Below are positions 27,197-36,257 of a DNA stretch of 64,000 bases, one piece after another; position 1 is the first letter of the stretch, and every line of letters begins with the position of its first letter. The notes beneath the pieces are model-generated. The model ran no database searches. It was given only the letters and a program-made list of their open reading frames with translations, and was not told the DNA's origin. This stretch comes from Pseudomonas cedrina subsp. cedrina (GTDB taxonomy: Bacteria > Pseudomonadota > Gammaproteobacteria > Pseudomonadales > Pseudomonadaceae): the NCBI RefSeq assembly GCF_001983175.1, contig NZ_MNPW01000014.1, positions 124,001 to 188,000 on the forward strand, written 5' to 3'. Position numbers and translations under genes: made by a program.

Positions 27197-28220
27197 CCAC
27201 CTGACACAGCCCCTGAGGGAGCTCTCGAGCTCCAGCGAGGCTGCGATAGCGGTGTGTCAGGCGAAGTAAATGCCAGCAATGCCGCCGCCTTCGCAGCCTC
27301 GCCGGGGCTCGACAGCTCCCACAGTTGATCTGTGTCGTTGCCCAGAGTGTGCTCGCGGGTAAAACCCATTCCACCTGACACAGCCATACCCCTGTGGGAG
27401 CTCCCGAGCTTTAGCGAGGCTGCGATAGCGGCGTGCCAGGCGAAGTAAATGCCAGCCATGCCGCCGCCTTCGCAGCCTCGCCGGGGCTCGACAGCTCCCA
27501 CAGTTGATCTGTGTCGTTGCCGAGAGTGTGCTCGCGGGTAAAACCCATTCCACCTGACACAGCCGTACCCCTGTGGGAGCTGTCGAGCTTTAGCGAGGCT
27601 GCGATAGCGGTGTGTCAGGCGAAATTAATGCCAGCCATGCCGCCGCCTTCGCAGCCTCGCCGGGGCTCGACAGCTCCCACAGTTGCTCTGTGTCGTTGCC
27701 GAGAGTGCTCGCGGGTAAAAACCCATTCCACCTGACACAGCCATACCCCTGTGGGAGCTCCCGAGCTTTAGCGAGGCTGCGATAGCGGTGTATCAGGCGA
27801 AGTAAATGCCAGCAATGCCGCCGCCTTCGCAGCCTCGCCGGGGCTCGACAGCTCCCACAGTTGCTCTGTGTCGTTGCCGAGAGTGCTCGCGGGTAAAAAC
27901 CCGTTCCACCTGACACAGCCATTCCCCTGTGGGAGCTCCCGAGCTTTAGCGAGGCTGCGATAGCGGTGTGTCAGGCAAAATAAATGCCAGCCATGCCGCC
28001 GCCTTCGCAGCCTCGCCGGGGCTCGACAGCTCCCACAGTTGATCTGTGTCGTTGCCCAGATTGTGCTCGCAGGCAAACCCCATTCCACCTGACACAGCCA
28101 TTCCCCTGTGGGAGCTCCCGAGCTCCAGCGAGGCTGCGATAGCGGTGTGTCAGGCAAAATAAATGCCAGCCATGCCGCCGCCTTCGCAGCCTCGCCGGGG
28201 CTCGACAGCTCCCACATTTG
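27197..28220. repeat. Tandem array of six ~178-bp REPIN units
   Basis: The marker CCACCTGACACAGCC recurs at 27197, 27371, 27550, 27728, 27906 and 28085, giving steps of 174, 179, 178, 178 and 179 bases. Each unit contains a REP-like arm (CTGTGGGAGCTCCCGAGC), a GCGAGGCTGCGATAGCGG stretch, a spacer with AAATGCCAGC, an inverted arm (CTCGCCGGGGCTCGACAGCT, then CCCACAG), and a link containing TCTGTGTCGTTGCC. The first unit is the most diverged. All apparent reading frames here are repeat artefacts. The array occupies nearly all of the 1.25-kb gap between the permease and the iminopeptidase relic. Confidence 0.93.
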
Positions 28221-28264
28221 ATCTGTGTAATCGACGAATGGCCTTTGCGTGCAAAATACAAACG

Positions 28265-29244
28265 TCAGCTGAATGCTCCACGGGTCTTGAACTGCTCGGT
28301 TGCTTCAATCAAAGCGCTGATAATCCCGGTTTCCGACGGCGAATGCCCGGCATCATTGACGATCGTCAGCACCGAGCCAGGCCAGGCTTTGTGCAAGCGA
28401 AAGGCTGAATTTGGCGTCGCGATCATGTCATGTCCACCTTGGATTATCCTGCACGGCAGATGGGCGATTGCCGCTATGTCACGAATCAGTTGATCCTCTT
28501 CCAGGAACAGCTTGTTCTTGAAGTACCACGCATCCAGGCACGCCATGCCGATGCTGGTCTGGTCATCCGAAGCTTGTTCTTCCACGCCGTCAGGGTCGTG
28601 TCGCAATAAGGAACAACTTGCCGAATAACGCACCCAGCAACGGATAGCGTCCATGCGCAGTTGCTCGTCATCGTCCTTCATGCGATCGAGGTAGGCCTTC
28701 AACAAATCGTGGCGTTCGGCTTCGGGGATGAAGTTGATGAAATCTTCATGGGCGCGGGGAAAGAAGCGGCGCATGCCGTAGATAAACCAGTCGATCTCGT
28801 CGGCCGTGCCCAGGAACACCCGCGCAGGATGAAGCCCAGGCAACGCTGCGGATGCGCCTCGCCATAGGCCAGCGCCAAGGTGGTCCCCCATGAGCCAGCG
28901 GTGATCAGCCAACGATCAATCCCCAGATGCTCCCTCAGCGCTTCGAGGTCACTGACAAGCGCCTGGGTGGTGTTGTTGCGCAACTCCGCCAAGGGCGTCG
29001 AGCGCAGTGCGCCGCGCTGGTCGAATAGCACGATACGGTAGTGGTCCGGGTCCCAGAATTGTCGCTTGGTCGGCGGGGCCCCTTCGCCGGGACCGCCGTG
29101 GACGTAAACAACCGGCACACCGTCGGGGTTGCCGCTTTCTTCCCAGTACAGCGTGTGCAGATCGTCGACTGCCAGCATGCCGCTGCGCCGAGGACGCTCG
29201 ATGGGCGGGAATTGTTCATAGGTGATTTGGCGGGGGGCATCCAT
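28265..29244 (-). pseudogene. pip: Proline iminopeptidase, frameshifted
   Basis: An alpha/beta-hydrolase peptidase that would release N-terminal proline. The N-terminal part (ATG 29244, with AAGGAG upstream) has VYVHGGPGEGAPP and the nucleophile elbow AGSWGTTLALAYG. At about 28820 the frame breaks: it reads ILRGCSWARPT where the family has ILRGVFLG, and the rest (VFLGTADEIDWFIYGMRRFF to VNDAGHS with the catalytic His) continues in another frame. One missing C explains it. Residues elsewhere are well preserved, so the lesion is recent or a sequencing error. The usual DQRG-x-GRS oxyanion segment reads DQRGALRS. Confidence 0.8.
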
Positions 29245-29314
29245 TGAACTGCTCCTTATGGAGGTACTGAGAGCACGACAAAAACATAGCGTTTTGGATG
29301 GGGTTAGTCGGCGC

Positions 29315-30028
29315 TCATCTGCGACGCGCTGCGTCAACCCGGCGCCACGTTGCGCCTTGAAGCACGCGTGGGGAGGTCAGTACATGTTCAAGTTGCGGTT
29401 CATCCACGGCCATGTGCGCAGTCATCTGCATCGCTTGCTCCCACTGCAAGTCCGGCTCCAACCATCCAAGCGCATTCTCTGCATTGAACGCCAGAAGACG
29501 CTGTTCGGCGCTGGCGGGGTCGCCGCAGGTCATCAAGACCAGCCCATCGCAGCCGCACGGCTTTTCACTGATCTGAGCGAGAGCGGCAAGGAACATCGGC
29601 GACGATTGCCGGGAGGTCGTGTAGCTCAAGGATGGGTTCTGGTTCGAGGGCGTGGCTGCCGGAATATCGTACCAGCCGTCCACCGCAACCAGCACCCGCC
29701 CTTCACGGCGGATGCGGTCGAAAACCCGCGAACGCATCACCAGGTGCAAGGGCAAGTGAGTGCGCGGCGGCATCGTTCCCATCGTCCAGACGGGTGACCA
29801 CCCCCAGCGCGCCTTCACGCATTCGAGCTGGCCGTCACGCAGGCGGATTGCGCTGACGGTCATGCTCGGTTTGATGATGTTTTTGGCCTCAGCCACACCC
29901 GGGACGGTGTCCGGACGCGAGCTTGAGCAAAAAACACTCCCGGCGCCATTGACACGCTCGCTTTCGCTGCCGGTCAGCAGTTCCAGAAGTTCTGGGGAAG
30001 AAGCGGGTTGAACGATAAATTCACACAT
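29315..30028 (-). CDS. SRAP-domain protein (YedK/HMCES-like), divergent
   Basis: SRAP proteins use a processed N-terminal Cys2 to form a stable crosslink with abasic sites in single-stranded DNA. ATG 30028 gives M-C-E-F, so the cysteine is exposed after Met removal; earlier in-frame starts would bury it. The frame has 237 residues and the general SRAP order (RWGWSPVW near 80, then VLVAVDGWYDI near 116, then the LVLMTCGDPA strand). Two active-site segments differ from standard: GFYEW is GWYDI, replacing Glu by Asp, and NARSE is MRSRV. It may be a specialised paralogue or have altered chemistry. It stands alone between the iminopeptidase relic and an oxidoreductase. Confidence 0.75.
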   Translation of the reverse strand: MCEFIVQPASSPELLELLTGSESERVNGAGSVFCSSSRPDTVPGVAEAKNIIKPSMTVSAIRLRDGQLECVKARWGWSPVWTMGTMPPRTHLPLHLVMRSRVFDRIRREGRVLVAVDGWYDIPAATPSNQNPSLSYTTSRQSSPMFLAALAQISEKPCGCDGLVLMTCGDPASAEQRLLAFNAENALGWLEPDLQWEQAMQMTAHMAVDEPQLEHVLTSPRVLQGATWRRVDAARRR

Positions 30029-30279
30029 TGCCTGAACTCCAGCAGTCACTCAAAGGTACTGATACAGGTCGTCGCCCCGTCATCTGCGATGATCAGGTTG
30101 AGGTGCGAAGACGTTATAAGTACGAGCGGATGCCTCGGAGCTTGGTTCGAAAATCCCGGACATTGGCGGATAAGCGGAAAACTGGAGAAAATTCAAAAAT
30201 TTATGTGACCTTTCATCGCTTGGAAGAGAACCTGTTTTCAGGGATCGACCATCAACTCGAAGCAAGGTTGATGAAGAAT

Positions 30280-30303
30280 AAAACCCGACCATGGCCGGGT
30301 TTT
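30280..30303 (-). terminator. Terminator after the alcohol dehydrogenase-like gene
   Basis: AAACCCG (30281-30287) pairs with CGGGTTT (30296-30302) around an eight-base loop, with T-rich sequence on the minus strand beyond it. It lies about ten bases after the stop of the oxidoreductase gene. Confidence 0.65.
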
Positions 30304-30311
30304 CTTCGCAC

Positions 30312-31322
30312 TTAACTGACCTTGATCACCACCTTGCCGAATGGACCGCGAGCCAGGTGCTCGTATGCCTCACGCGCTTGTTCGAACGGGTATACGTGGT
30401 CGATTACCGGACGGATATGGTGAATGTTGAGGAACGCGTTCATCCGGTCAAAGGACGAACGTGGCGCAACGGCGATACCGCGAATCGTGGTCTGGCGGAA
30501 GATCATCGGCATCAAGTTCAACGCGGTGGTCTGGCCAGTCAGGAAACCGATTTGAGCAATACGACCGCCCACTTTGGTTGCTTGAACAGAAGCGTTGACA
30601 CCGTCGCCTCCCGCCACTTCCAGCAACAGGTCAACCCCCTTGCCGTCGGTAAGTTTCAGGACTTCTGCCGCCCAGTCCGGCGTCTTGCGGTAGTTCACCC
30701 CAGCGACCGCGCCCAGTTTGATGACCGCTTCAAGGTTCTCGTCGCGACTTGACGTAACGATGACCTTCGCGCCCAGCGCCATGGCGATCTGGGCGGCAAA
30801 GATCGATACACCGCCCGTGCCCTGCACCAGTACAGTCTGGCCTGCTTCGACCTGGCCGAAGTCCACCAGCGAATACCAGGCAGTCAATGCTGCGATGGGC
30901 AGGGTCGACGCTTCTTCGTCACTCATATCGTCGGGCGCGCGAACGGCGCTGTCTTCATGAATGATCATGAACTCGGCCAAGCCACCAGGCAGGGGGGAGC
31001 CGACGCAGTAATCGGGTTCGTCGTGCGACGGCATGCCATCGAGCCAGCGCGAGTACAGGTGGGAGTTGACGCGGTCACCCACCACAAAACGGCTCACGCC
31101 CTCGCCCACCGCCACCACGGTACCGGCTGCGTCGCTGACCGGAATCAGCGGCTTGGGGACCTTATGCGGCTCGTAGATACCGTCAACAATCGCTTTATCC
31201 CGAAAGTTGAGAGACACGGCGCCGACCTTGACCAACAGTTCACCGGCCTTGGGTGTTGGGGTTTGGGCCTCGCCCAGCTGCAGGTTGTCCAGGCCAAAAT
31301 CTTTCAGAAGCCAAGCTTTCAT
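30312..31322 (-). CDS. NAD(P)-dependent MDR-family alcohol dehydrogenase / quinone oxidoreductase
   Basis: A 336-residue medium-chain dehydrogenase/reductase. The N-terminal GroES-like domain has NFRDKAIVDGIY near 39-50 and PVSDAAGTVVAVGEGV; the Rossmann domain has VLVQGTGGVSIFAAQIA near 165. The zinc ligands of classical alcohol dehydrogenases are not obvious (NFRD replaces the C-x-x-D type), so it groups with zinc-independent quinone-oxidoreductase-like members. ATG 31322 has GGAGAAG upstream. It is divergent from a LysR gene across 164 bases that hold a palindrome. Substrate unknown. Confidence 0.85.
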   Translation of the reverse strand: MKAWLLKDFGLDNLQLGEAQTPTPKAGELLVKVGAVSLNFRDKAIVDGIYEPHKVPKPLIPVSDAAGTVVAVGEGVSRFVVGDRVNSHLYSRWLDGMPSHDEPDYCVGSPLPGGLAEFMIIHEDSAVRAPDDMSDEEASTLPIAALTAWYSLVDFGQVEAGQTVLVQGTGGVSIFAAQIAMALGAKVIVTSSRDENLEAVIKLGAVAGVNYRKTPDWAAEVLKLTDGKGVDLLLEVAGGDGVNASVQATKVGGRIAQIGFLTGQTTALNLMPMIFRQTTIRGIAVAPRSSFDRMNAFLNIHHIRPVIDHVYPFEQAREAYEHLARGPFGKVVIKVS

Positions 31323-31433
31323 TTTTTCTTCTCCATTCCAAGTGCATGCCAGGCGGTCGGTTCGGCAGCCTGTTGATGCCGCGCATTGTTTCGCTTCAGG
31401 CGCTTGGAATAAATGTTCAACGACACACAAGAT

Positions 31434-31453
31434 TGTTACCCTGCCAGGTAACA
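31434..31453. promoter_or_regulatory. Perfect palindrome between divergent oxidoreductase and LysR genes
   Basis: TGTTACC, a six-base spacer, GGTAACA, at 31434-31440 and 31447-31453. It ends about 33 bases before the LysR start at 31487 and about 112 bases before the oxidoreductase start. It is a good candidate operator for the LysR protein. Confidence 0.55.
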
Positions 31454-31486
31454 AAACCCCGCCCACTGTCAGAATTGGAGGCATGG

Positions 31487-32404
31487 ATGGAACTCTTGCA
31501 ATCAATGCGCGTGTTCGTTCGGCTCGCGGAATCGGGCAGCTTTACCAAGGTGGCGGAGGCGACACAGACGGGGCGCCCGTATATCACTCGATCGATCCAG
31601 GAGTTGGAAGCTTCCCTGGGTGTACGCTTGTTCCACCGCACCACCCGCAAGGTCAATCTGACGGCAGAAGGGGAGCGATTCTACGAGCGGGTCAAATGCA
31701 TCCTGGCGGACATCTCGAACACCACGTCAATGTTCGATGCCAGCGGAGCCATGTTGCAAGGCCGGCTGCGTGTTGATATTCCCAGCGCGTTTTCCCAGCG
31801 AAGCTTTATCGAGAGCCTGAAAACATTTACCGCAACGTTCCCTGACATCGAACTCATCGTGGGTGTTACTGACAGGACAGTCGACCTGGTTGCAGAAGGT
31901 GTCGACTGCGTATTGCGCATTGGCGAGCTGCCTGACTCAAGCATGGTGGCCCGTCACATTGGAGCGGTCGAAATGGTCACCTGCGCAGCGCCGGGCTATC
32001 TTAAGGAGCGGGGGGAACCCAAGACACTGGACGAGTTGGTCGACCACAGAGGCGTCAACTTCCTCTCAGGGCAAAGCAACAGGCCGCTTCCCTGGTATTT
32101 TCGAACTAAAGGAGCAGATCAGCCTTTCACCTGTCGCGGCGCCATCACCGTCAACGAATCGAATGCTTACGTCCACTGCGCCGTGGCTGGCTTCGGCATC
32201 ATTCAAGCACCGGGCATCATCGTTGACGCGGCGCTGTCCAGTGGCGAGCTGGTGGAGGTGCTGCAGCCTTACCGCCCCGCACGGCGCAAGGTTTCGGTGC
32301 TGTATCCCAGCAGGACCCACCTCGCCCCACAGGTGCAGGCATTTGCGGATTGGCTGCGCGAGCACTTTCCAGCGCTTCATCCAACGTGGTTCAAGGCTGA
32401 GTGA
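31487..32404 (+). CDS. LysR-family regulator, divergent from the oxidoreductase
   Basis: A 305-residue LysR protein starting MELLQSMRVFVRLAESGSF, with helix-turn-helix around residues 18-40 (FTKVAEATQTGRPYITRSIQ) and a DmlR-like effector domain. ATG 31487 fits the family length; an upstream in-frame extension of 78 codons is a shadow of the divergent gene. Together with the oxidoreductase it forms the common LysR/reductase pair, probably induced by an electrophile or aldehyde (inference). Confidence 0.9.
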   Translation: MELLQSMRVFVRLAESGSFTKVAEATQTGRPYITRSIQELEASLGVRLFHRTTRKVNLTAEGERFYERVKCILADISNTTSMFDASGAMLQGRLRVDIPSAFSQRSFIESLKTFTATFPDIELIVGVTDRTVDLVAEGVDCVLRIGELPDSSMVARHIGAVEMVTCAAPGYLKERGEPKTLDELVDHRGVNFLSGQSNRPLPWYFRTKGADQPFTCRGAITVNESNAYVHCAVAGFGIIQAPGIIVDAALSSGELVEVLQPYRPARRKVSVLYPSRTHLAPQVQAFADWLREHFPALHPTWFKAE

Positions 32405-33066
32405 TCTCGGCTTTCGTTCGAACAAGACCTCGGTCTGGAAACAACCGAGGATTACATTTGGAACGGTGGAAATCAGGCACATCGCAAGCGTCTTCCGCGC
32501 CCAGCTGTTTGAGCGTGACTATCATTTGAATGAGCTACTCGGTCATTACGCCCGTTACTTCACGGCCGCTGAGAAAACCGGCCAAGAGTGAAAGACCGAG
32601 AAACCAGAGCGTAGTAATAGCAGACGGATTGGCGGCAATCTAAGGTTTTGTTTTCTTGCCGAAGCAGGAAAAGACTTAATTCTGGACTTGTTTTTGGATC
32701 GCGGGTGCGCTCCAGCACCGGTTGTTCGACCGCGACCCTCGCAACAATGTATTGCGCCGCCTGTTGTGAATGGATAACCCCATAGGTGGTTGCAGGGATG
32801 CGCCACCGTAGATGGCGCCCCGGTAGCTGTCGTGTCGACCGGGCTCGCAACAGGGATGCGCATGCATCAATGCTCGGCGCGACGCTCCGCGTCGCCTATA
32901 CGCATTGAACTATCCGGCGCGGTCCAACTTCCTCCTCATGCATCTGTAGGATAGCAATCGGACACCGCAATGCCGATACTTGGCCCAGGCCCTGCCACGG
33001 CGATTACACGTACCGGCCTTTAAACCCTGTGACTAGAACAATAAAAAGTCGCACAGAGGATTGCTT
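32405..33066. other. Non-coding stretch with a dispersed-repeat-like segment
   Basis: No gene is supported here. At 32493-32591 a short plus-strand frame contains SVFRAQLFERDYHLNELLGH, which may be a coding scrap but is not recognised. The part from about 32700 to 32950 has GC-rich palindromic pieces, such as GCGACGCTCCGCGTCGC and the GCGCCACCG-tagatg-GCGCCCC motif, and resembles a dispersed non-coding element seen in other Pseudomonas genomes. The last ~100 bases should hold the promoter of the LuxR-type gene. Confidence 0.45.
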
Positions 33067-34038
33067 ATGAGCCGTTTCGATCCCAACGCCCTGTTGCATG
33101 CGTTCAGTACGCTGACCTTGGACTTGCATCGCCTTGCACAAGATCAGGATATTGCAAATTTTCATGATCATGCACTCGAGCGCATCAGCCGGTTGCTGCC
33201 TTTCGACAGCGCCTGGTGGGGGCGCGCTGCCGTGATCGATGGGTTGCCGGAAGAGCACAGCACTTATCTCTATAACCTGCCGTCCCCCTATCTGGCGGAT
33301 TGGCAGTCGATGCGCCATGCGGACGTTGCGGTCGCGCTCACTCAAAAAATGCCCGGCCAGGCCTTTATCGTCGACATGCGCGATCCAGCCAATGGCGCCG
33401 CCCTGAACTGGCTGGGTGAACGGCATGATATCGGCGAGTTGTTGTGCATTGCGCATGTCGATCCACAAACCTGCCTCAGCGACCATTTGAGCCTGTACCG
33501 CAAACCCGGCGCCCTCGGGTTCGACGAACAGGACTGCCATCTGCTGAACAACCTGATGCTGCACCTGGTGGCCTCCGTTTCGGCCAATCAGATCCGCGCG
33601 CTGGTCGCCATGCGCGAGACGCTGACCAGCCCGCGCAAACTGGCCCTTGCGGTCTGTGATCGGCGCGGAGTATTGCAGTGCTCCGAACGCGGTTTTGTCG
33701 ACTTGTTGCTCAGTGAGTGGCCGCAATGGACCGGCCCCTGGCTGCCCGTGAAACTCGATGAGCACGGGTACGAGGGCCGGCTGGTGCATATCGAAGCTTC
33801 CGCGGTGGGCGATCAGATTCTATTGGCGGCACGTATCAACCGCGCCCTGCCCCAGCTCAGCCCTCGGGAAAACGACGTCGCGCAGGGCTTTGGCGAAGGC
33901 AAGACCTACAAGGAAGTGGCCCGCGATCTCGGCTTATCGCCCAATACCGTGCGTCATCACATCCGCGCCATCTATAGCAAGCTCGGGGTCAAGGACAAGG
34001 CGCGTATTGCGCACTTGCTCCACGCACCTCCCGACTGA
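33067..34038 (+). CDS. LuxR-family transcriptional regulator
   Basis: A 323-residue regulator. The C-terminal LuxR helix-turn-helix is clear (LSPRENDVAQGFGEGKTYKE, then a VARDLGLSPNTVRHHIR segment, residues about 260-310). The N-terminal two-thirds has no receiver Asp pocket and no convincing autoinducer-domain signature, so it is of the stand-alone LuxR/MalT-tail type. ATG 33067 has AGAGGA six bases upstream. Two hairpins (34070-34085 and 34089-34110) follow, so it is probably transcribed apart from the genes it precedes and likely controls them. Confidence 0.88.
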   Translation: MSRFDPNALLHAFSTLTLDLHRLAQDQDIANFHDHALERISRLLPFDSAWWGRAAVIDGLPEEHSTYLYNLPSPYLADWQSMRHADVAVALTQKMPGQAFIVDMRDPANGAALNWLGERHDIGELLCIAHVDPQTCLSDHLSLYRKPGALGFDEQDCHLLNNLMLHLVASVSANQIRALVAMRETLTSPRKLALAVCDRRGVLQCSERGFVDLLLSEWPQWTGPWLPVKLDEHGYEGRLVHIEASAVGDQILLAARINRALPQLSPRENDVAQGFGEGKTYKEVARDLGLSPNTVRHHIRAIYSKLGVKDKARIAHLLHAPPD

Positions 34039-34088
34039 CCCCCTCCCCCCTGACCCAGTGTTTCCTTACGCCGTCGTTTTGACGGCCA

Positions 34089-34110
34089 CGGGCACCTTTT
34101 TGCCCGTTTT
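34089..34110 (+). terminator. Terminator after the LuxR-type gene
   Basis: CGGGCA, a short T-rich loop, TGCCCG, then TTTT. A second small hairpin, GCCGTC/GACGGC, lies just upstream near 34071-34086. Confidence 0.6.
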
Positions 34111-34177
34111 CCTGCCAATGCTGACCAGTACGGCGATGCACTCGCCGCAATAACAATCATAAAAGAGACGTCTTGCC

Positions 34178-35053
34178 ATGAATCAAACCTTATTGCGTAA
34201 CTCTGTTATATGCCTGGGCGGCATGCTGCTGAGCTGGCAAAGCCAGGCGGCCGACCTCAGTGCGCGAGATTTTTTCGGCGCGCCCTCCGGCACTACGCTC
34301 GGGGCGCTGTACCTTGCTGGCACTCGCGCTGATGACTTTCATGGCCCGGCTGATCGTGACGGTAAAGCCGACCTGAAGGCCAATGTGGTCCTGTACCGCC
34401 AGGTGTTCTTCACCGACGTCTGCGGCACCTTGTGTACGCCGCAATTCCTCGTGCCCTTTGTCGACCTCAACGCTCGTCTGCCAGGCGCGAACCACCACAC
34501 CGGCGAGAGCGGATTCGGCGACCCACTGATCGGTGGCACGCTGTTTTTTATCAACGACCCGGCCTCCCGTACCTACAGCGGTTTGCTGACTATGATCACC
34601 TTGCCCATAGGTGAATACCACAGCCAAAACCCGGACGTGTCACCCGGCGCCAATCGATGGGGCACGAACTTCGTTTACAACTATACCCAGGGCATAGGCG
34701 AAAAGTGGGTGCTGGAAGCCAACCTGGAAGCTCAACTGTACGGCAAGAACGACAACTACTACGGCAGCGAACTCAAGCAAGACCCGTTGTATCGACTGCA
34801 AGCCTTTGCCTCCTATGACTTCACGCCCTCGACCTATGGCGGGCTGCGCCTGGTTCAGGCTGATGGCGGTGCTCTGCGCATCAACGACCGGCGGATCGAC
34901 AACACCCACAAGCGCTACACCCAGGTTGGCTTTGAAGTCGGGCATTGGCTGGATCGACAAAACCAAGTGATGTTCAGCCTTTCGCAGAATGTCGCGGCCT
35001 CCAATGGCTATGCCGGCGCTGACGCGCTGTTGCGCCTGGTTCATGTGTTTTGA
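34178..35053 (+). CDS. Outer-membrane transporter-like protein (Phenol_MetA_deg/SphA type)
   Basis: A 291-residue protein with a signal peptide (about 24 residues, ending QSQAAD) and alternating beta-strand character through to a terminal phenylalanine (RLVHVF), the hallmark of outer-membrane barrels. It resembles the PF13557 family often found in aromatic and amine degradation clusters as a putative porin. It heads a tight set: the stop TGA at 35051-35053 is 24 bases before the MFS start. Its likely role is substrate entry across the outer membrane for the transporter and amidohydrolase that follow. Confidence 0.75.
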   Translation: MNQTLLRNSVICLGGMLLSWQSQAADLSARDFFGAPSGTTLGALYLAGTRADDFHGPADRDGKADLKANVVLYRQVFFTDVCGTLCTPQFLVPFVDLNARLPGANHHTGESGFGDPLIGGTLFFINDPASRTYSGLLTMITLPIGEYHSQNPDVSPGANRWGTNFVYNYTQGIGEKWVLEANLEAQLYGKNDNYYGSELKQDPLYRLQAFASYDFTPSTYGGLRLVQADGGALRINDRRIDNTHKRYTQVGFEVGHWLDRQNQVMFSLSQNVAASNGYAGADALLRLVHVF

Positions 35054-35076
35054 ATGTGTCTTCCCGGAGTTTGCTC

Positions 35077-36225
35077 ATGAACACTCGCGTTGCAATCGAT
35101 GGCCTGCCGTTACCTTCATCCACCTGGAGCTTGCTGGCCGCAATCATTCTGTTCGCCGCCATCGCGCCGACCATTTTGATGACTGCGCCGGCAGTGGCGG
35201 CGCAATTGGCCAGCCAATGGCACCTGAGCCCGTCACAGATTGGTGACCTGTTTTCTGTGGAGCTGGGCGCAATGAGCTTGGCGTCCCTGCCAGCCTTCTG
35301 GTGGTTGAAACGCATCAGTTGGCGCCTTGCAGCGTTCACCGCCGCCGTGGTGTTCATTGCAGCCAACCTGCTGTCGATGCTGGCCGATACGTACAACCTG
35401 CTCCTGGCCTTGCGTTTCATCAGTGCGATTGCGGGCGGTTCACTGATGATTATCTGCCTGGCCAGCGCCGCCGCGACAGCCAACCCCGGCCGGATTTACG
35501 GGTTGTGGGTCATGGGACAATTGGTGGTCGGGGCCTTGGGCCTGGCGTTTTTGCCCGCGTTGTTCGAGCGCTACGGGCTGGGCGCCTGCTACCTGATCCT
35601 CGCGGGGTTGATGGCCCTGTTGCTGCCCTTGACGCGTTGTTTCACTGCCGGCAAACCGGCAGCGCGGCAAACCAGCGCCGCCGCCCTGCCCGGTTCACGG
35701 TTGAAGACCACGCTCGGCATTCTCGGGCTCCTGACCTTCTATATCAGCCTCGGCGGTGTCTGGACCTTTATCGGTGCAATCGCCGCGCATGCGGGAATTT
35801 CAGCGCAAAACAGCGGCGAAATTCTGGCCTTCGCCACCGTGATCGGGATTGCCGGCGCCGGTTGCGCCTCATTGGTTGGCACGCGCCTTGTGCTGCTGCC
35901 CGTGGGCTATGGCGTCATGGCGGTTGCCGTGCTGTTGCTGCTCGATGAGCCCGGTCTGTGGCGCTTTGCCGTGGCGGCGTTTGTGTTCAAGTTCACCTGG
36001 ACCTTTGTGCTGCCCCTCATCCTTGCCTGCCTGGCCAAACTCGACCACAGCGGCAAATTGATGAATGCCTCGAACCTGATGATTGGCACCGGCCTGGCCA
36101 TCGGGCCCGCTATTGCCGGCCGCCTGATCGAGACCACCAGCGGGTTCACGGCGCTGCTGTTGGGCGGAGCCGCCATCACCTTGTTATCCCTGGTGCTGAT
36201 GCACAGCAGCCGCGCACCGGCGTAA
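35077..36225 (+). CDS. MFS transporter of the amidohydrolase cassette
   Basis: A 382-residue inner-membrane carrier with about twelve hydrophobic segments. ATG 35077 is preceded by GGAG at seven bases. It has a weak MFS loop 2-3 signature and helices such as LRFISAIAGGSLMIICLASA. It is 32 bases before the histone-deacetylase-like gene and probably imports the amide substrate of that enzyme. No substrate can be assigned from sequence. Confidence 0.82.
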   Translation: MNTRVAIDGLPLPSSTWSLLAAIILFAAIAPTILMTAPAVAAQLASQWHLSPSQIGDLFSVELGAMSLASLPAFWWLKRISWRLAAFTAAVVFIAANLLSMLADTYNLLLALRFISAIAGGSLMIICLASAAATANPGRIYGLWVMGQLVVGALGLAFLPALFERYGLGACYLILAGLMALLLPLTRCFTAGKPAARQTSAAALPGSRLKTTLGILGLLTFYISLGGVWTFIGAIAAHAGISAQNSGEILAFATVIGIAGAGCASLVGTRLVLLPVGYGVMAVAVLLLLDEPGLWRFAVAAFVFKFTWTFVLPLILACLAKLDHSGKLMNASNLMIGTGLAIGPAIAGRLIETTSGFTALLLGGAAITLLSLVLMHSSRAPA

Positions 36226-36257
36226 AAGCACTTTTATCCGTGATACTGGAGAGTCAG

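Noticed and set aside
27197..28220. A CRISPR array or a coding repeat protein
   Set aside because: The unit is ~178 bases with internal inverted symmetry and variable ends, not short direct repeats with unique spacers; apparent ORFs repeat the same out-of-frame peptides.
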